Origin: Dehalococcoidia bacterium
GTDB lineage: Bacteria > Chloroflexota > Dehalococcoidia > Bin125
Reading direction: 5' to 3'
Assembly (NCBI GenBank): GCA_022825855.1
Contig: JAJDWB010000005.1
Location: 1-48,637, forward strand
Length of the DNA stretch: 48,637 nt
Below, piece by piece: positions 8,625-16,838 of this stretch. Position 1 is the stretch's first letter. The number at the start of each line of letters is the position of its first letter. The position numbers and the translations under genes were made by a program. The notes beneath the pieces are model-generated. The model had not been told where the DNA came from. It saw nothing but the letters and a program-made list of their open reading frames with translations, and ran no database searches.

Positions 8625-9851
8625 ATGAGTAAAGTCTCGATTCGCCACCTGGACCTTGCAGGCAAGCGGGTGCTGATTCGCCTCGATCTGAACACGCCGC
8701 TGGACGACGGACGGGTGCTGGACGACACGCGCGTCCGGGCGGCCGCGCCGACGGTCAAGTTTGCGCTGGAACAGGGCGCTTCGGTGATCGTCTGCTCCCA
8801 TCTCGGCCGTCCCGCAGGCGAGCGGAACCCCGCATTCGATCTCACGCCCGTTGCCGTGCGTCTCGCGCGGGCCCTGAGGATGAACGTGAGCATGGCGCCC
8901 GACTGCATCGGCGACGTGACCACGCAAATGGCGCGCGACCTGCAACCGGGACAGGTGATGGTCCTGCAAAACCTCCGCTTCCACGAGGAGGAAGAAGAGA
9001 ACGACTTCGACTTCGCCTCGCAACTGGCGGACCTTGCCGACGTCTACGTCAACGACGCCTTCGGCGCGGCGCATCGGGCGCACGCTTCGACCCACGCCGT
9101 CGCGCGCTTGATGCCGTCGGCGGCGGGACTGTTGATCGACCGCGAGATCGCCGCGCTGGAGCCGATCCGCCGGGGTGAGGCGGGCAAGCTCGCCTTCATC
9201 TCGGGCGGAGCCAAGGTGTCGGACAAGCTGGGCCTGCTCGAGCGGTTGGCCGAGATTTCCGAGGTGATCGCGATCGGCGGGGCGATGGCCAACACGTTCC
9301 TGCTGGCTCGCGGCCTGCCGACCGGCGACTCGCTGCTGGAGCAGGACATGGTCGAGGCGGCCAACGAGATCTCGGCGATCGCCCAGGCCGAGCAGTGCCG
9401 GCTGATGATTCCCAGCGACTGCGTGATCGCCCACGGCGCGGACGAACCGCCGCGGGCCAAGCCGCTGGTCTTCGGCGAGGAAGACATGCCCGACGACTGG
9501 CAGATCCTCGACGTCGGTCCGGCGACCGTGGAGGCGTTCACGGAAGCGGTCAAGGAGTGCGACACGATCGTCTGGAACGGTCCGCTGGGCCTGTTCGAGC
9601 GGGAGGCATTCTCGGGCGGTACGCGGGCGATGGCGGAGGCGCTGGCCAAGCTGGAGGAGACGAATACGGTGATCTGCGGCGGCGAGACGGCCGCGGCGGT
9701 CGCGCAGTTCCGCCTGAGCAGCAAGATGTCGCACGTGTCGACCGGCGGCGGGGCGGCGCTGGAGTACCTGCAGGGACTCGATCTGCCCGGGATCGCAGTG
9801 CTGCCCGACGCCGAGCCCGAGGATCCCAACGAAGACGAGGAGGACGACTGA
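8625..9851 (+). CDS. pgk: phosphoglycerate kinase
   Basis: A 408-residue enzyme transferring phosphate from 1,3-bisphosphoglycerate to ADP. The N-domain carries RLDLNTPL and SHLGRP (substrate binding) and NDAFGAAHRAHAS; the C-domain has SGGAKVSDKLG and NGPLGLFE, and ends with VSTGGGAALEYLQG. A very acidic tail (EDPNEDEEDD) is appended. The TGA stop shares a base with the tpiA ATG (TGATG), so pgk and tpiA are translationally coupled, a common glycolytic pairing. Confidence 0.97.
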   Translation: MSKVSIRHLDLAGKRVLIRLDLNTPLDDGRVLDDTRVRAAAPTVKFALEQGASVIVCSHLGRPAGERNPAFDLTPVAVRLARALRMNVSMAPDCIGDVTTQMARDLQPGQVMVLQNLRFHEEEEENDFDFASQLADLADVYVNDAFGAAHRAHASTHAVARLMPSAAGLLIDREIAALEPIRRGEAGKLAFISGGAKVSDKLGLLERLAEISEVIAIGGAMANTFLLARGLPTGDSLLEQDMVEAANEISAIAQAEQCRLMIPSDCVIAHGADEPPRAKPLVFGEEDMPDDWQILDVGPATVEAFTEAVKECDTIVWNGPLGLFEREAFSGGTRAMAEALAKLEETNTVICGGETAAAVAQFRLSSKMSHVSTGGGAALEYLQGLDLPGIAVLPDAEPEDPNEDEEDD

Positions 9852-10603
9852 TGGCCAGAATCCCGATCGCGGCGGGCAACTGGAAGATGAACGGGACCAA
9901 TGCCGAGGCGCGGGCGCTGTGCCGCGGATTAGCCGGAATCGAGGCGATCGCGGGCGTCGACGTGGTGCTCTCGCCCAGCTTCACCCAGCTCCCGCTGGTC
10001 TGGGACTTCTGGTGCGGCACTGAGGTGCACATCGCCGGACAGAACATGCACACGCAGCCGTCGGGCGCGTACACGGGCGAGGTCTCGCCGGTGCAGCTCG
10101 CCGAGGTCGCCGACTGGGTGATCCTCGGCCACTCGGAGCGGCGGCAGTTCTTCTGCGAGGACGACCAGGCCCTCGCGCTCAAGCTGCGGGCGGCGGAGGC
10201 GCACGGTCTGACGCCGATCCTCTGCGTGGGCGAGTCGGAGGCGGAGCGCGAGAACAGGCGCACCAATGCCGTGCTCTCCCGACAGGTCGGCGTCGCGCTG
10301 GGCGACGATCCCGCGCCGGCCGGGCTGGTGATCGCCTACGAGCCGGTCTGGGCGATCGGCACGGGTCAGGCGGCGACGCCGGACGAAGCGGAGTCGGCTT
10401 GCGCCCACATTCGCTCGGTCGCGGCGGACAAGCTGGGATCCGACGTCGCCGACGGCGTGCGCATCCTCTACGGCGGATCGGTGAACGCGGGCAACATCGC
10501 CGACTTCATGGCACAGCCCGACATCGACGGCGCGCTGGTCGGCGGCGCCTCGCTCAAACCCGATGACTTCCTCGCCATCACCCGAGCTATCGCAGCAAGC
10601 TGA
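9851..10603 (+). CDS. tpiA: triosephosphate isomerase
   Basis: A 250-residue TIM barrel interconverting dihydroxyacetone phosphate and glyceraldehyde 3-phosphate. Active-site residues are visible: Lys12 in AAGNWKMNG, His94 in ILGHSERR and Glu164 in AYEPVWAIGTG. The phosphate loop YGGSVN and GGASL close the barrel. The ATG at 9851 overlaps the pgk stop; the frame is open upstream of it but that part has no TIM homology. The 3' end overlaps the miaA start by 41 bp. Confidence 0.97.
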   Translation: MARIPIAAGNWKMNGTNAEARALCRGLAGIEAIAGVDVVLSPSFTQLPLVWDFWCGTEVHIAGQNMHTQPSGAYTGEVSPVQLAEVADWVILGHSERRQFFCEDDQALALKLRAAEAHGLTPILCVGESEAERENRRTNAVLSRQVGVALGDDPAPAGLVIAYEPVWAIGTGQAATPDEAESACAHIRSVAADKLGSDVADGVRILYGGSVNAGNIADFMAQPDIDGALVGGASLKPDDFLAITRAIAAS

Positions 10604-11471
10604 GCCTGACCTGATCGCCGTCGTCGGTCTGACCGCCAGCGGCAAGACCGACTGGGCGCTGCGGATCGCGCGCGAGTTGGGCGGCGAGATCGTCTCGATC
10701 GACTCTCGCCAGATCTACCGGCGTCTGGACATCGGCACGGCCAAGCCGAGCGCCGCGATGCGGGCGGAAGTCCCGCACTGGTGCATCGACTTTGTCGAGC
10801 CGACCGAACGTTACTCGCTGGGCGCATACCTCAAGGCGGCGCGGGCGGCGATTGCGGACATCCACGGGCGGGGCAAGCGTCCGATTGCCGTGGGAGGCAG
10901 CGGCCAGCACATGCGGGCGCTGCTCGAAGGCTGGCAGATTCCGCCGGCGGCCGAGGATTCGGCCTTTCGCGAGTCGCTGGCGGGGGAGTCGGGCGACACG
11001 CTGCACGAGCGGCTGAGCGCGGTCGATCCGGAGGCGGCGGCGCAGATCGGATCGACCAACGTCCGCCGGCTGATCCGCGCGCTGGAGGTCCATCACTCGA
11101 CCGGCAGGCCGATCTCGGAGTGGCAGAAGCTGCGCCAACCGGTCAGCTATCGCGCCTGCGCGCCCGACGTGTCCCTGGACCAACTCGACGAGCGGATTGC
11201 CGCCAGGACCCGGGCGATGTTCGCGGCCGGGTTTGTCGACGAGGTACGCGACCTGCTCGCCGACGGCGTGCCCGAGGCGTCGCCGGGATTCGACGCGATC
11301 GGCTATCGCGAGGTACTGGCGCACTTGCGCGGCGAGACATCGCTGGAGCAGGCCGAGGCAGCGGTCGCGCAGGCGACGCGGCGCTTTGCCCGGCGACAAC
11401 GGGCCTGGTTCCGGCGCGACGATCCGTCGATCTGTTGGTCCGCTGATGTTCCGCTCGCGATGCTTGAGTAA
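10563..11471 (+). CDS. miaA: tRNA dimethylallyltransferase
   Basis: A 302-residue MiaA that adds a dimethylallyl group to A37 of tRNAs reading UNN codons. The P-loop GLTASGKT is near residues 22-29, followed by SIDSRQIYRRLDIGTAKPS. VGGSGQHMRALLEG is the second conserved segment and the C-terminal TRRFARRQRAWFRRD is typical. The only usable start is ATG 10563, which lies inside the end of tpiA. It shares an operon with the Sua5-like gene, the other A37-modification enzyme here. Confidence 0.94.
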   Translation: MTSSPSPELSQQAEPDLIAVVGLTASGKTDWALRIARELGGEIVSIDSRQIYRRLDIGTAKPSAAMRAEVPHWCIDFVEPTERYSLGAYLKAARAAIADIHGRGKRPIAVGGSGQHMRALLEGWQIPPAAEDSAFRESLAGESGDTLHERLSAVDPEAAAQIGSTNVRRLIRALEVHHSTGRPISEWQKLRQPVSYRACAPDVSLDQLDERIAARTRAMFAAGFVDEVRDLLADGVPEASPGFDAIGYREVLAHLRGETSLEQAEAAVAQATRRFARRQRAWFRRDDPSICWSADVPLAMLE

Positions 11472-11498
11472 GATGCAATCAACCGCCGGAGAACGCTG

Positions 11499-12407
11499 AT
11501 GTCCGTCACACCTGTCCACGTACCGTTTCTCAAGGTGCAGGGCGCGGGAAACGACTTCCTGCTGATCGACGCCCTGGGCGAGAACGCGCACCTGAACGAC
11601 GTCGATTGGCCCGCGCTGGCGCCGCGTATCTGCGACCGCCACTTCGGCGTCGGCGCGGACGGCATCCTGATCGCGCAGGACACCGAGGCCGCCGCGGCGC
11701 GGATGGTGATCGTCAACGCCGACGGCTCGGACGGCGAGATGTGCGGCAACGGCTTCCGCTGCTTCACCAAGTACCTGGTCGAGCGGGCCGGGATGACGCC
11801 GACCAACGGCGCGCTGGCGATTGAGACCGGGGCGGGCGTGCTGCAAGCCGACCTCTCGGGGTTGACCTCGGCGACCGTCGATCGGGTTCGCGTCGACATG
11901 GGCCGGGCCTGGCTGCAGGCCGACGAGATTCCCGTCGTGCATGAGGGACCCGCGCCGATCCTGGATCACGAGATAACGGTCGCGGGCCGGACCTTCGATC
12001 TGACCTGCGTCAGCATGGGCAATCCCCACGCCGTCTGGTTCACGGACGAGGATGTGGACGAGTTCCCGCTGACCGAGTTCGGTCCGCTGGTCGAGATGCA
12101 TCCCGACTTCCCGCGCAAGACCAACTTCGAGATCGTCAACGTGCTCGCGCCCGACCGGCTCAAGATGCGCGTCTGGGAGCGCGGCGTGGGCATCACCATG
12201 GCCTGCGGCTCGGGCGCCTGCGCCGTGCTGGTCGCGGCCCGGCTGCGCGGACTCTGCGATCCGGCCGCGACCGTTTCACTGCCGGGCGGCGACCTCGAGA
12301 TCGCCTGGGACGGCCCCGGCGACCCGTCGGCCTCGGTCTACATGACCGGTCCGGCCTCGTTCTCGTTTGCCGGACACCTCGATGCACACCTGCTGGGCGC
12401 TCGCTGA
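11499..12407 (+). CDS. dapF: diaminopimelate epimerase
   Basis: A 302-residue epimerase converting LL- to meso-diaminopimelate by a two-cysteine mechanism. Cys82 in EMCGNGFRC and Cys236 in ACGSGACAV are the catalytic pair. The N-terminus KVQGAGNDFLLID is characteristic. The start at ATG 11499 has GGAG 10 bp upstream. dapL, which makes its substrate, is two genes downstream in the same direction. Confidence 0.96.
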   Translation: MSVTPVHVPFLKVQGAGNDFLLIDALGENAHLNDVDWPALAPRICDRHFGVGADGILIAQDTEAAAARMVIVNADGSDGEMCGNGFRCFTKYLVERAGMTPTNGALAIETGAGVLQADLSGLTSATVDRVRVDMGRAWLQADEIPVVHEGPAPILDHEITVAGRTFDLTCVSMGNPHAVWFTDEDVDEFPLTEFGPLVEMHPDFPRKTNFEIVNVLAPDRLKMRVWERGVGITMACGSGACAVLVAARLRGLCDPAATVSLPGGDLEIAWDGPGDPSASVYMTGPASFSFAGHLDAHLLGAR

Positions 12408-12453
12408 CGATGCCCGGACTCTCAACCGCGATCACGCAACGAATGGACAACTG

Positions 12454-13383
12454 ATGGTCATACCCGACTACACGCGGCACGCGCAGGATGTCGCGCCCGG
12501 CATGGTGCGCGAGTTGCACGAGACGCTGGCGACGAAACAGCTCGCCTACCGCAACCAGCCCGACATCGACTTCGACGAGCTCGTCCGCCTGCCGCGGATG
12601 CTCTCGACCCAGTGCGACGACGGCTACGTGATCGGCGTGCCCTACGGCCGGCACCTGCGCATCTTCTACGAGTTTGACACGATCAATCACATCCGGTTGC
12701 ACCTGACCAACCTGCTCAACGAGATGGGCGAGCTGGCGACGGAGCACTCGGACTGCGAACTGATGGTGATCGACTACACCGACTTTCCGCATCGGCACTA
12801 CGTCGAACCGATGATGATCGGCGCGGGCTTCACCTCGCCCTCGGAGGTCTCGGTGATGCGCTGCCGCGACGTGCGCGATCAGTCGTTGCCCGAGGTCGGC
12901 GGCATCACCGTGCGAGACGCCTCGGTCGACGACGACGGCTCGATCGTCGAGATCGAACAGCAGGCATCGGGCGAGGGCGCGCACGCGCCGCCGCTGGCGC
13001 GCCAGTTCTTCGACGACGCGGAATGGGTCGGGATCGCCGAGCAGGGCGGCTCGGCGGCGGGCTACATCCGCACCCTGCCGGCCGAGAAGCGCGGGGTCAC
13101 GGCGGAAGAGCTGATCGTCCACCCGGAGCACGACCACACCGAGGTCTCGCGGGCGCTGCTGGCCGAGGCGATGAAGCGCAGCGCCGAGGCCAATCGCCGC
13201 GCCATGACCCTGCGAGTCGCCGGCGAAAGCGTGGGCGATCCGCTGCTGCGCGAGTTCAACTTCCGCCACGTGACCAACGAACTGACCTACCAGCGCCCCG
13301 CCGATCCGGCCGAGGTCCAGCGCCGTTACGACGAGAAGGTCGTGACCTACGTCAAGGTCGGCAAGATCTGGGGCAAGTTCTAA
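12454..13383 (+). CDS. GNAT-like N-acetyltransferase of unknown substrate
   Basis: A 309-residue protein with no assignment I am sure of. The C-terminal half looks like a GNAT fold: an AEQGGSAAGYIRTLPA strand pair, EELIVHPEHDHTEVSRALLAEAMKRS (the acetyl-CoA-binding strand and helix) and a closing strand LLREFNFRHVTNELTYQRP. The N-terminal half is unusual and has HIRLHLTNLLNEMG. The gene lies between dapF and dapL, and its stop abuts the dapL ATG with no gap, so it is in the DAP operon. A role in lysine or peptidoglycan metabolism is possible from context only. The start at ATG 12454 was preferred over in-frame starts inside dapF. Confidence 0.6.
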   Translation: MVIPDYTRHAQDVAPGMVRELHETLATKQLAYRNQPDIDFDELVRLPRMLSTQCDDGYVIGVPYGRHLRIFYEFDTINHIRLHLTNLLNEMGELATEHSDCELMVIDYTDFPHRHYVEPMMIGAGFTSPSEVSVMRCRDVRDQSLPEVGGITVRDASVDDDGSIVEIEQQASGEGAHAPPLARQFFDDAEWVGIAEQGGSAAGYIRTLPAEKRGVTAEELIVHPEHDHTEVSRALLAEAMKRSAEANRRAMTLRVAGESVGDPLLREFNFRHVTNELTYQRPADPAEVQRRYDEKVVTYVKVGKIWGKF

Positions 13384-14550
13384 ATGGTACGAACCGCACA
13401 ACGAGTCCAGAACCTGCCTCCCTATCTGTTCGTTGAGATCTCGCGCAAGATTGCCGAACAGCGCGAGAAAGGCGTGCGGGTGATCTCGTTCGGTATCGGC
13501 GACCCCGATCTGCCGACCCATCCGCACATCCTTGAAGCGCTGCACGAGCACGCGGACGTGCCCGCCAACCACCGCTATCCCGAGACCGAGGGTCTGCCCG
13601 AGTTGCGCGAGTGCATCGCCCGTTGGATGGCGCAGCGCTTCGAAGTCTCGCTCGATCCGGCCACCGAGATCGTGCCGCTGATCGGGGCCAAGGAAGGCAT
13701 CGCCAACTCGGCGCTCTGCTTCATCGATCCCGGCGACGTGGCGCTGGTCCCCGACCCCGCCTATCCGGTCTACGCGATCGGCACGATGTTCGCCGGCGGC
13801 AGGTCGCACTATCTGCCGCTGACCGAGGCGAATGACTTCCTGCCCGACCTCGACGCGATCCCGGCCGACGTGCGCGAGCAGGCGCGCGTGCTCTGGATCA
13901 ACTATCCCAACAACCCGACCGGCGCGCTCGCCGACATCGACTTCTTCGAGCGCGCGGCGCGGTTCGGCCTCGACAACGAAATCGCCGTCCTGCACGACAA
14001 CGCCTACTGCGACGTGACCTTCGACGGCTACGAGGCGCCCGCCTACCTGCAGGCGCCGTCGGCCAGGGCGGCGGGAATGGAGTACTTCTCGCTCTCGAAG
14101 ACGTTCAACATGACCGGCTGGCGGCTGGGCTGGGCCTGCGGCAACGCCGAGCTCGTCGATCCGCTCCTGCGGGTCAAGTCGAACATCGACTCCGGCATCC
14201 CCCAGGCGATCCAGCAGATGGCGATCGCCGCGCTGGACGGCGACCAGTCGGTGATTGAAGCCAACAACGCGATCATCGAGAAGCGCCGCGACAAGGTCGT
14301 CGCCGCGCTGCGCTCGATCGGGCTTGAGGTCACCAACCCAAAGGCCTCGCTCTACATCTGGGCGAGGATCCCCGAGGGCGACACCTCCGCCGACTTCGCT
14401 GCCCGCCTGATCGAGGAGCAGGGCGTCGTCGTCACCCCCGGCAACGGCTACGGCCCGGCCGGCGAGGGCTACATCCGCCTCTCGCTCACCCTCCCCGACG
14501 ACGAGGTGGACGAAGGCGTCGAGCGGATCGCCGCGTTCACTTCCGGCTAA
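13384..14550 (+). CDS. dapL: LL-diaminopimelate aminotransferase or close class I aminotransferase
   Basis: A 388-residue fold-type I PLP enzyme. SLSKTFNMTGWRLGW holds the PLP lysine, Lys239; INYPNNPTGA and HDNAYCDVTFDGY are cofactor segments, and FGIGDPDLPTH begins the family core. The DapL type converts tetrahydrodipicolinate straight to LL-diaminopimelate. Placement beside dapF supports that assignment and would mean a one-step route without DapD/DapC/DapE. A general aspartate/alanine-type aminotransferase cannot be excluded by eye. It starts immediately after the GNAT gene stop. Confidence 0.8.
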   Translation: MVRTAQRVQNLPPYLFVEISRKIAEQREKGVRVISFGIGDPDLPTHPHILEALHEHADVPANHRYPETEGLPELRECIARWMAQRFEVSLDPATEIVPLIGAKEGIANSALCFIDPGDVALVPDPAYPVYAIGTMFAGGRSHYLPLTEANDFLPDLDAIPADVREQARVLWINYPNNPTGALADIDFFERAARFGLDNEIAVLHDNAYCDVTFDGYEAPAYLQAPSARAAGMEYFSLSKTFNMTGWRLGWACGNAELVDPLLRVKSNIDSGIPQAIQQMAIAALDGDQSVIEANNAIIEKRRDKVVAALRSIGLEVTNPKASLYIWARIPEGDTSADFAARLIEEQGVVVTPGNGYGPAGEGYIRLSLTLPDDEVDEGVERIAAFTSG

Positions 14551-14587
14551 GCTGGATGCAACGCACCAATCCGGGAGGTCCGCTCCG

Positions 14588-14599
14588 ACATGCGCATGT
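14588..14599. promoter_or_regulatory. 12-bp perfect palindrome upstream of hflX
   Basis: ACATGCGCATGT is a perfect dyad. It lies just upstream of a -10-like TAGACT (14622-14627), where an operator would be placed. It also contains a three-codon frame ATG-CGC-ATG-TAG. No regulator for it is known from this window. Confidence 0.35.
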
Positions 14600-14621
14600 A
14601 GGCTCCGTCACTCTGCCTGAC

Positions 14622-14627
14622 TAGACT
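14622..14627 (+). promoter_or_regulatory. candidate -10 box for hflX
   Basis: TAGACT preceded by TGAC, identical in context (TGACTAGACTG) to a site upstream of the deacetylase-like gene near 38050. It would give an mRNA start near 14634, about 44 nt before the proposed hflX start. Confidence 0.35.
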
Positions 14628-14677
14628 GAACCGCGCCCGGCGATTCGCGTCGCCGAGGCGTAGCGACGGAGACTCCT

Positions 14678-15883
14678 ATCTCACGCATACGCAACCGAAG
14701 ACCGAAGAGCGGACGCCGGCGGCGACACCCCACCCATCCTCCTCGCGAACGCGCCATCCTGGTCGGCGTCGACGCCCGGCGCTCCGCGCACTGGAGCATC
14801 GAGGCGTCGCTCGAGGAACTGGCCCAGCTCGCCATCACCGCCGGCGCGATGCCGTTGCAGCGCGTCAAACAGCGGCTCAAGCATCCCGACCCCAACTCGT
14901 ACGTCGGCAAGGGCAAGCTGGAAGAGATCGCCGAGCTGCGCGACGAACTGCGCGCGACGGTGGCGATCTTCGACGACGAGCTCACGCCGGCCCAGCAGCG
15001 CACGCTGGAGCAGCGGCTGGGGATCAAGGTGATCGACCGCACGGCGCTGATCCTCGACATCTTCGCCCAGCGCGCCCGCACCCGCGAGGGCGTGGTCCAG
15101 GTCGCGCTGGCCCAGCACGAGTACCTGCTGCCTCGCCTGACCGGACAGTGGGAGCACCTGGAGCGAATGGAAGGCGCGATCGGATCGCGGGGACCGGGCG
15201 AGACACAGCTCGAGACCGACCGCCGCTTGATCCGCAACCAGATCAAGCGTCTCAAGAAGGACCTCGAACGAGTGCGCACGCACCGGCAGCAGCACCGTAA
15301 CAAGCGCGACCGCGCCGGCATCCCGCTGGTCGCGCTGGTCGGCTACACCAACGCCGGCAAGTCGACGCTGATGAACGCGCTGACCAACGCCAACGTGCGC
15401 GCCCGCGACCGGCTGTTCGAGACGCTCGATCCGACTACGCGCCGCTGGCGCCTTTCCGAGCAGCACACCGTGCTGCTCTCCGACACGGTCGGCTTCATCC
15501 AGAAGCTGCCGACCCAGCTCGTGGCCGCCTTCCGCGCGACGCTGGAGGAGCTGGAGGAGGCCGACCTGCTGATCCACGTCGTCGACGGCACCTCGCCCGA
15601 CGTGCTGGAGCAGATCGAGAGCGTCGAGGGCACGCTGCGCGATCTCGGCGTCGATCAGCGTCCGACGCTGACGGTGATGAACAAGATCGACGCGCTCGAA
15701 GATCCGCTCGAGGAAGTGCTGGACGAACTCAGCGCCGAGCTGGACATCCGCCCAATCGCGGTCTCCGCACAGGAGAAGCGCAATCTCAACGAGCTGCGCG
15801 CCGCCATCGAGCGGATCGTACCCTCGCTCGAAGGAGTCCATATCATCCAGCGCCGCACCGATCACGCCGCCGCCGCAAGCTGA
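14678..15883 (+). CDS. hflX: GTPase HflX, ribosome-splitting factor
   Basis: A translational GTPase that binds the 50S subunit and rescues or splits stalled ribosomes. The N-terminal HflX domain is read as RAILVGVDARRS from codon 14750 onward, then ASLEELAQLAITAGA and the glycine-rich YVGKGKLEEI. The G-domain has G1 GYTNAGKS, G3 DTVGF and G4 NKID. An internal ATG at 14849 would delete about 30 conserved residues. The frame is open from the TGA at 14627 but contains no ATG, GTG or TTG before 14849. I place the start at ATC 14678 because GGAG at 14668-14671 sits 6 nt upstream; ATA 14687 is an alternative. Function is secure; the start is not. Confidence 0.85.
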   Translation: MSRIRNRRPKSGRRRRHPTHPPRERAILVGVDARRSAHWSIEASLEELAQLAITAGAMPLQRVKQRLKHPDPNSYVGKGKLEEIAELRDELRATVAIFDDELTPAQQRTLEQRLGIKVIDRTALILDIFAQRARTREGVVQVALAQHEYLLPRLTGQWEHLERMEGAIGSRGPGETQLETDRRLIRNQIKRLKKDLERVRTHRQQHRNKRDRAGIPLVALVGYTNAGKSTLMNALTNANVRARDRLFETLDPTTRRWRLSEQHTVLLSDTVGFIQKLPTQLVAAFRATLEELEEADLLIHVVDGTSPDVLEQIESVEGTLRDLGVDQRPTLTVMNKIDALEDPLEEVLDELSAELDIRPIAVSAQEKRNLNELRAAIERIVPSLEGVHIIQRRTDHAAAAS

Positions 15884-15950
15884 CCGGTCCTCCTTGGCAG
15901 CTCGATCGTCATGCCAATCCGATAAGATCGAATCTGGACTGGAGACCGAC

Positions 15951-16166
15951 ATGAGCGACCAGAGCAACACCAACGGCGCCGCCTCTACTCGGTCTCCCAA
16001 GCGCCCAAGCTGGTACATCCCGATCGAGCAAAAGCGCCCGGGCGATCCGACAGCGCAGGAGTTGCTCGCGCGGCTGCGGATCGACGTGACGCTCGAAGAT
16101 CTTGGTGACGCCGCGGGTGAGATCGAGGCCTTCCTGGGCCAAAAGTTCGGCAAGTCGCCTTCGTAG
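15951..16166 (+). CDS. putative antitoxin of a PIN-domain toxin pair
   Basis: A 71-residue acidic-tailed protein with no family that I recognise. The N-terminal 25 residues are polar and probably disordered; the middle holds WYIPIEQKRPGDPTAQELLARLRI and the end is short amphipathic helices. The ATG at 15951 has GGAG 6 nt upstream. Its TAG stop overlaps the GTG of the PIN gene (TAGTG), the usual layout of an antitoxin followed by its toxin. It lacks an obvious AbrB or ribbon-helix-helix DNA-binding domain, so it may be a non-classical VapB. A -10-like TAAGAT lies at 15923-15928. Confidence 0.6.
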   Translation: MSDQSNTNGAASTRSPKRPSWYIPIEQKRPGDPTAQELLARLRIDVTLEDLGDAAGEIEAFLGQKFGKSPS

Positions 16167-16603
16167 TGGCGAGTCACGATCTGATCTTCGTCGACAGCGT
16201 GTTTCTGATCGCTCAGCATGCCGTCAACGACAGTTGGCGTCTACCCGCCCAACGTGCGGCGGCAGCTCTGGATCCCGAGCAGCCGCTAGTCACGAGCGAC
16301 GGGGTCATCCTTGAAACCCTCGCCCACTTCTCACGAGCCCGGCATTCACTCCGAAGTCGGCTCGCTCAAGAGTTCCGGGTCATGCGCCTCGATCCTTCCT
16401 ACACCGTTGTTGTTCATGACCGATCGTTGATGGAATCGGCGCTGGACCTGTATGGCGGCGAATACGCCCACTCCGGCTTCTCGCTCCAGGACTGCGTTGC
16501 CATCGTGATCATGCGCGAGTACGGCATCACTTCGATCCTCACCGCCGACCAGGAGTTTGCCCGAGCCGGATTCACCCCACTTCTTCGCCGCTTCCTCGAT
16601 TAG
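16166..16603 (+). CDS. PIN-domain ribonuclease, VapC-like toxin
   Basis: A 145-residue PIN domain. The acidic metal-binding residues are in place: Asp10 (IFVDSVFLIA), Glu50 (VILETLAHF), Asp109 (FSLQDCVAIVIM) and Asp128 (ILTADQEF). Such proteins cut RNA, often tRNA or rRNA, and are held in check by the upstream gene's product. The GTG start overlaps the antitoxin stop. Length is typical for VapC (about 130-145). Confidence 0.85.
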   Translation: MASHDLIFVDSVFLIAQHAVNDSWRLPAQRAAAALDPEQPLVTSDGVILETLAHFSRARHSLRSRLAQEFRVMRLDPSYTVVVHDRSLMESALDLYGGEYAHSGFSLQDCVAIVIMREYGITSILTADQEFARAGFTPLLRRFLD

Positions 16604-16657
16604 CGATCGTCGCACAACACCCTCTCACCGCCGTCACTCCCGACACACCTGCGCCCG

Positions 16658-16684
16658 TTGCCAGAACGCCAGTCCGCATATAAT
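16658..16684 (+). promoter_or_regulatory. candidate promoter with consensus TATAAT
   Basis: TTGCCA at 16658-16663 and a perfect TATAAT at 16679-16684, separated by 15 bp, slightly short. It is followed after 29 bp by GGGAG and the ATG of a 37-codon frame. This is the most sigma70-like promoter in the window. Confidence 0.45.
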
Positions 16685-16724
16685 CAACAGTGCCATTCAA
16701 CGACTGCCAAACCGGGAGCGAATC

Positions 16725-16838
16725 ATGAACCCCGCCGACTCACCCAACATCTCCCGACATCACCTGCCCTCAGTCGACGCCGCTCACCTATATCTGACCC
16801 TGTCCCGACAGAATCTGACCAAATCTGACCAAATCTGA
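16725..16838 (+). CDS. 37-residue open frame, possible small protein
   Basis: ATG at 16725 with GGGAG (16714-16718) six bases upstream and a TATAAT promoter before it. The 37-residue product starts MNPADSPNISRHH, is polar, and its last ten residues are encoded by the 10-bp tandem repeat that follows. I recognise no family. The expression signals are better than the coding signal; a non-coding RNA is an alternative. Confidence 0.3.
   Translation: MNPADSPNISRHHLPSVDAAHLYLTLSRQNLTKSDQI

Noticed and set aside
9395..9850. N-terminal extension of the tpiA frame
   Set aside because: It is an Arg/Gly-rich shadow of pgk; TIM homology starts at ATG 9851.
14681..16219. A 512-codon minus-strand frame over hflX
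   Set aside because: Antisense to hflX and the toxin pair; composition is that of a shadow frame with no family match.
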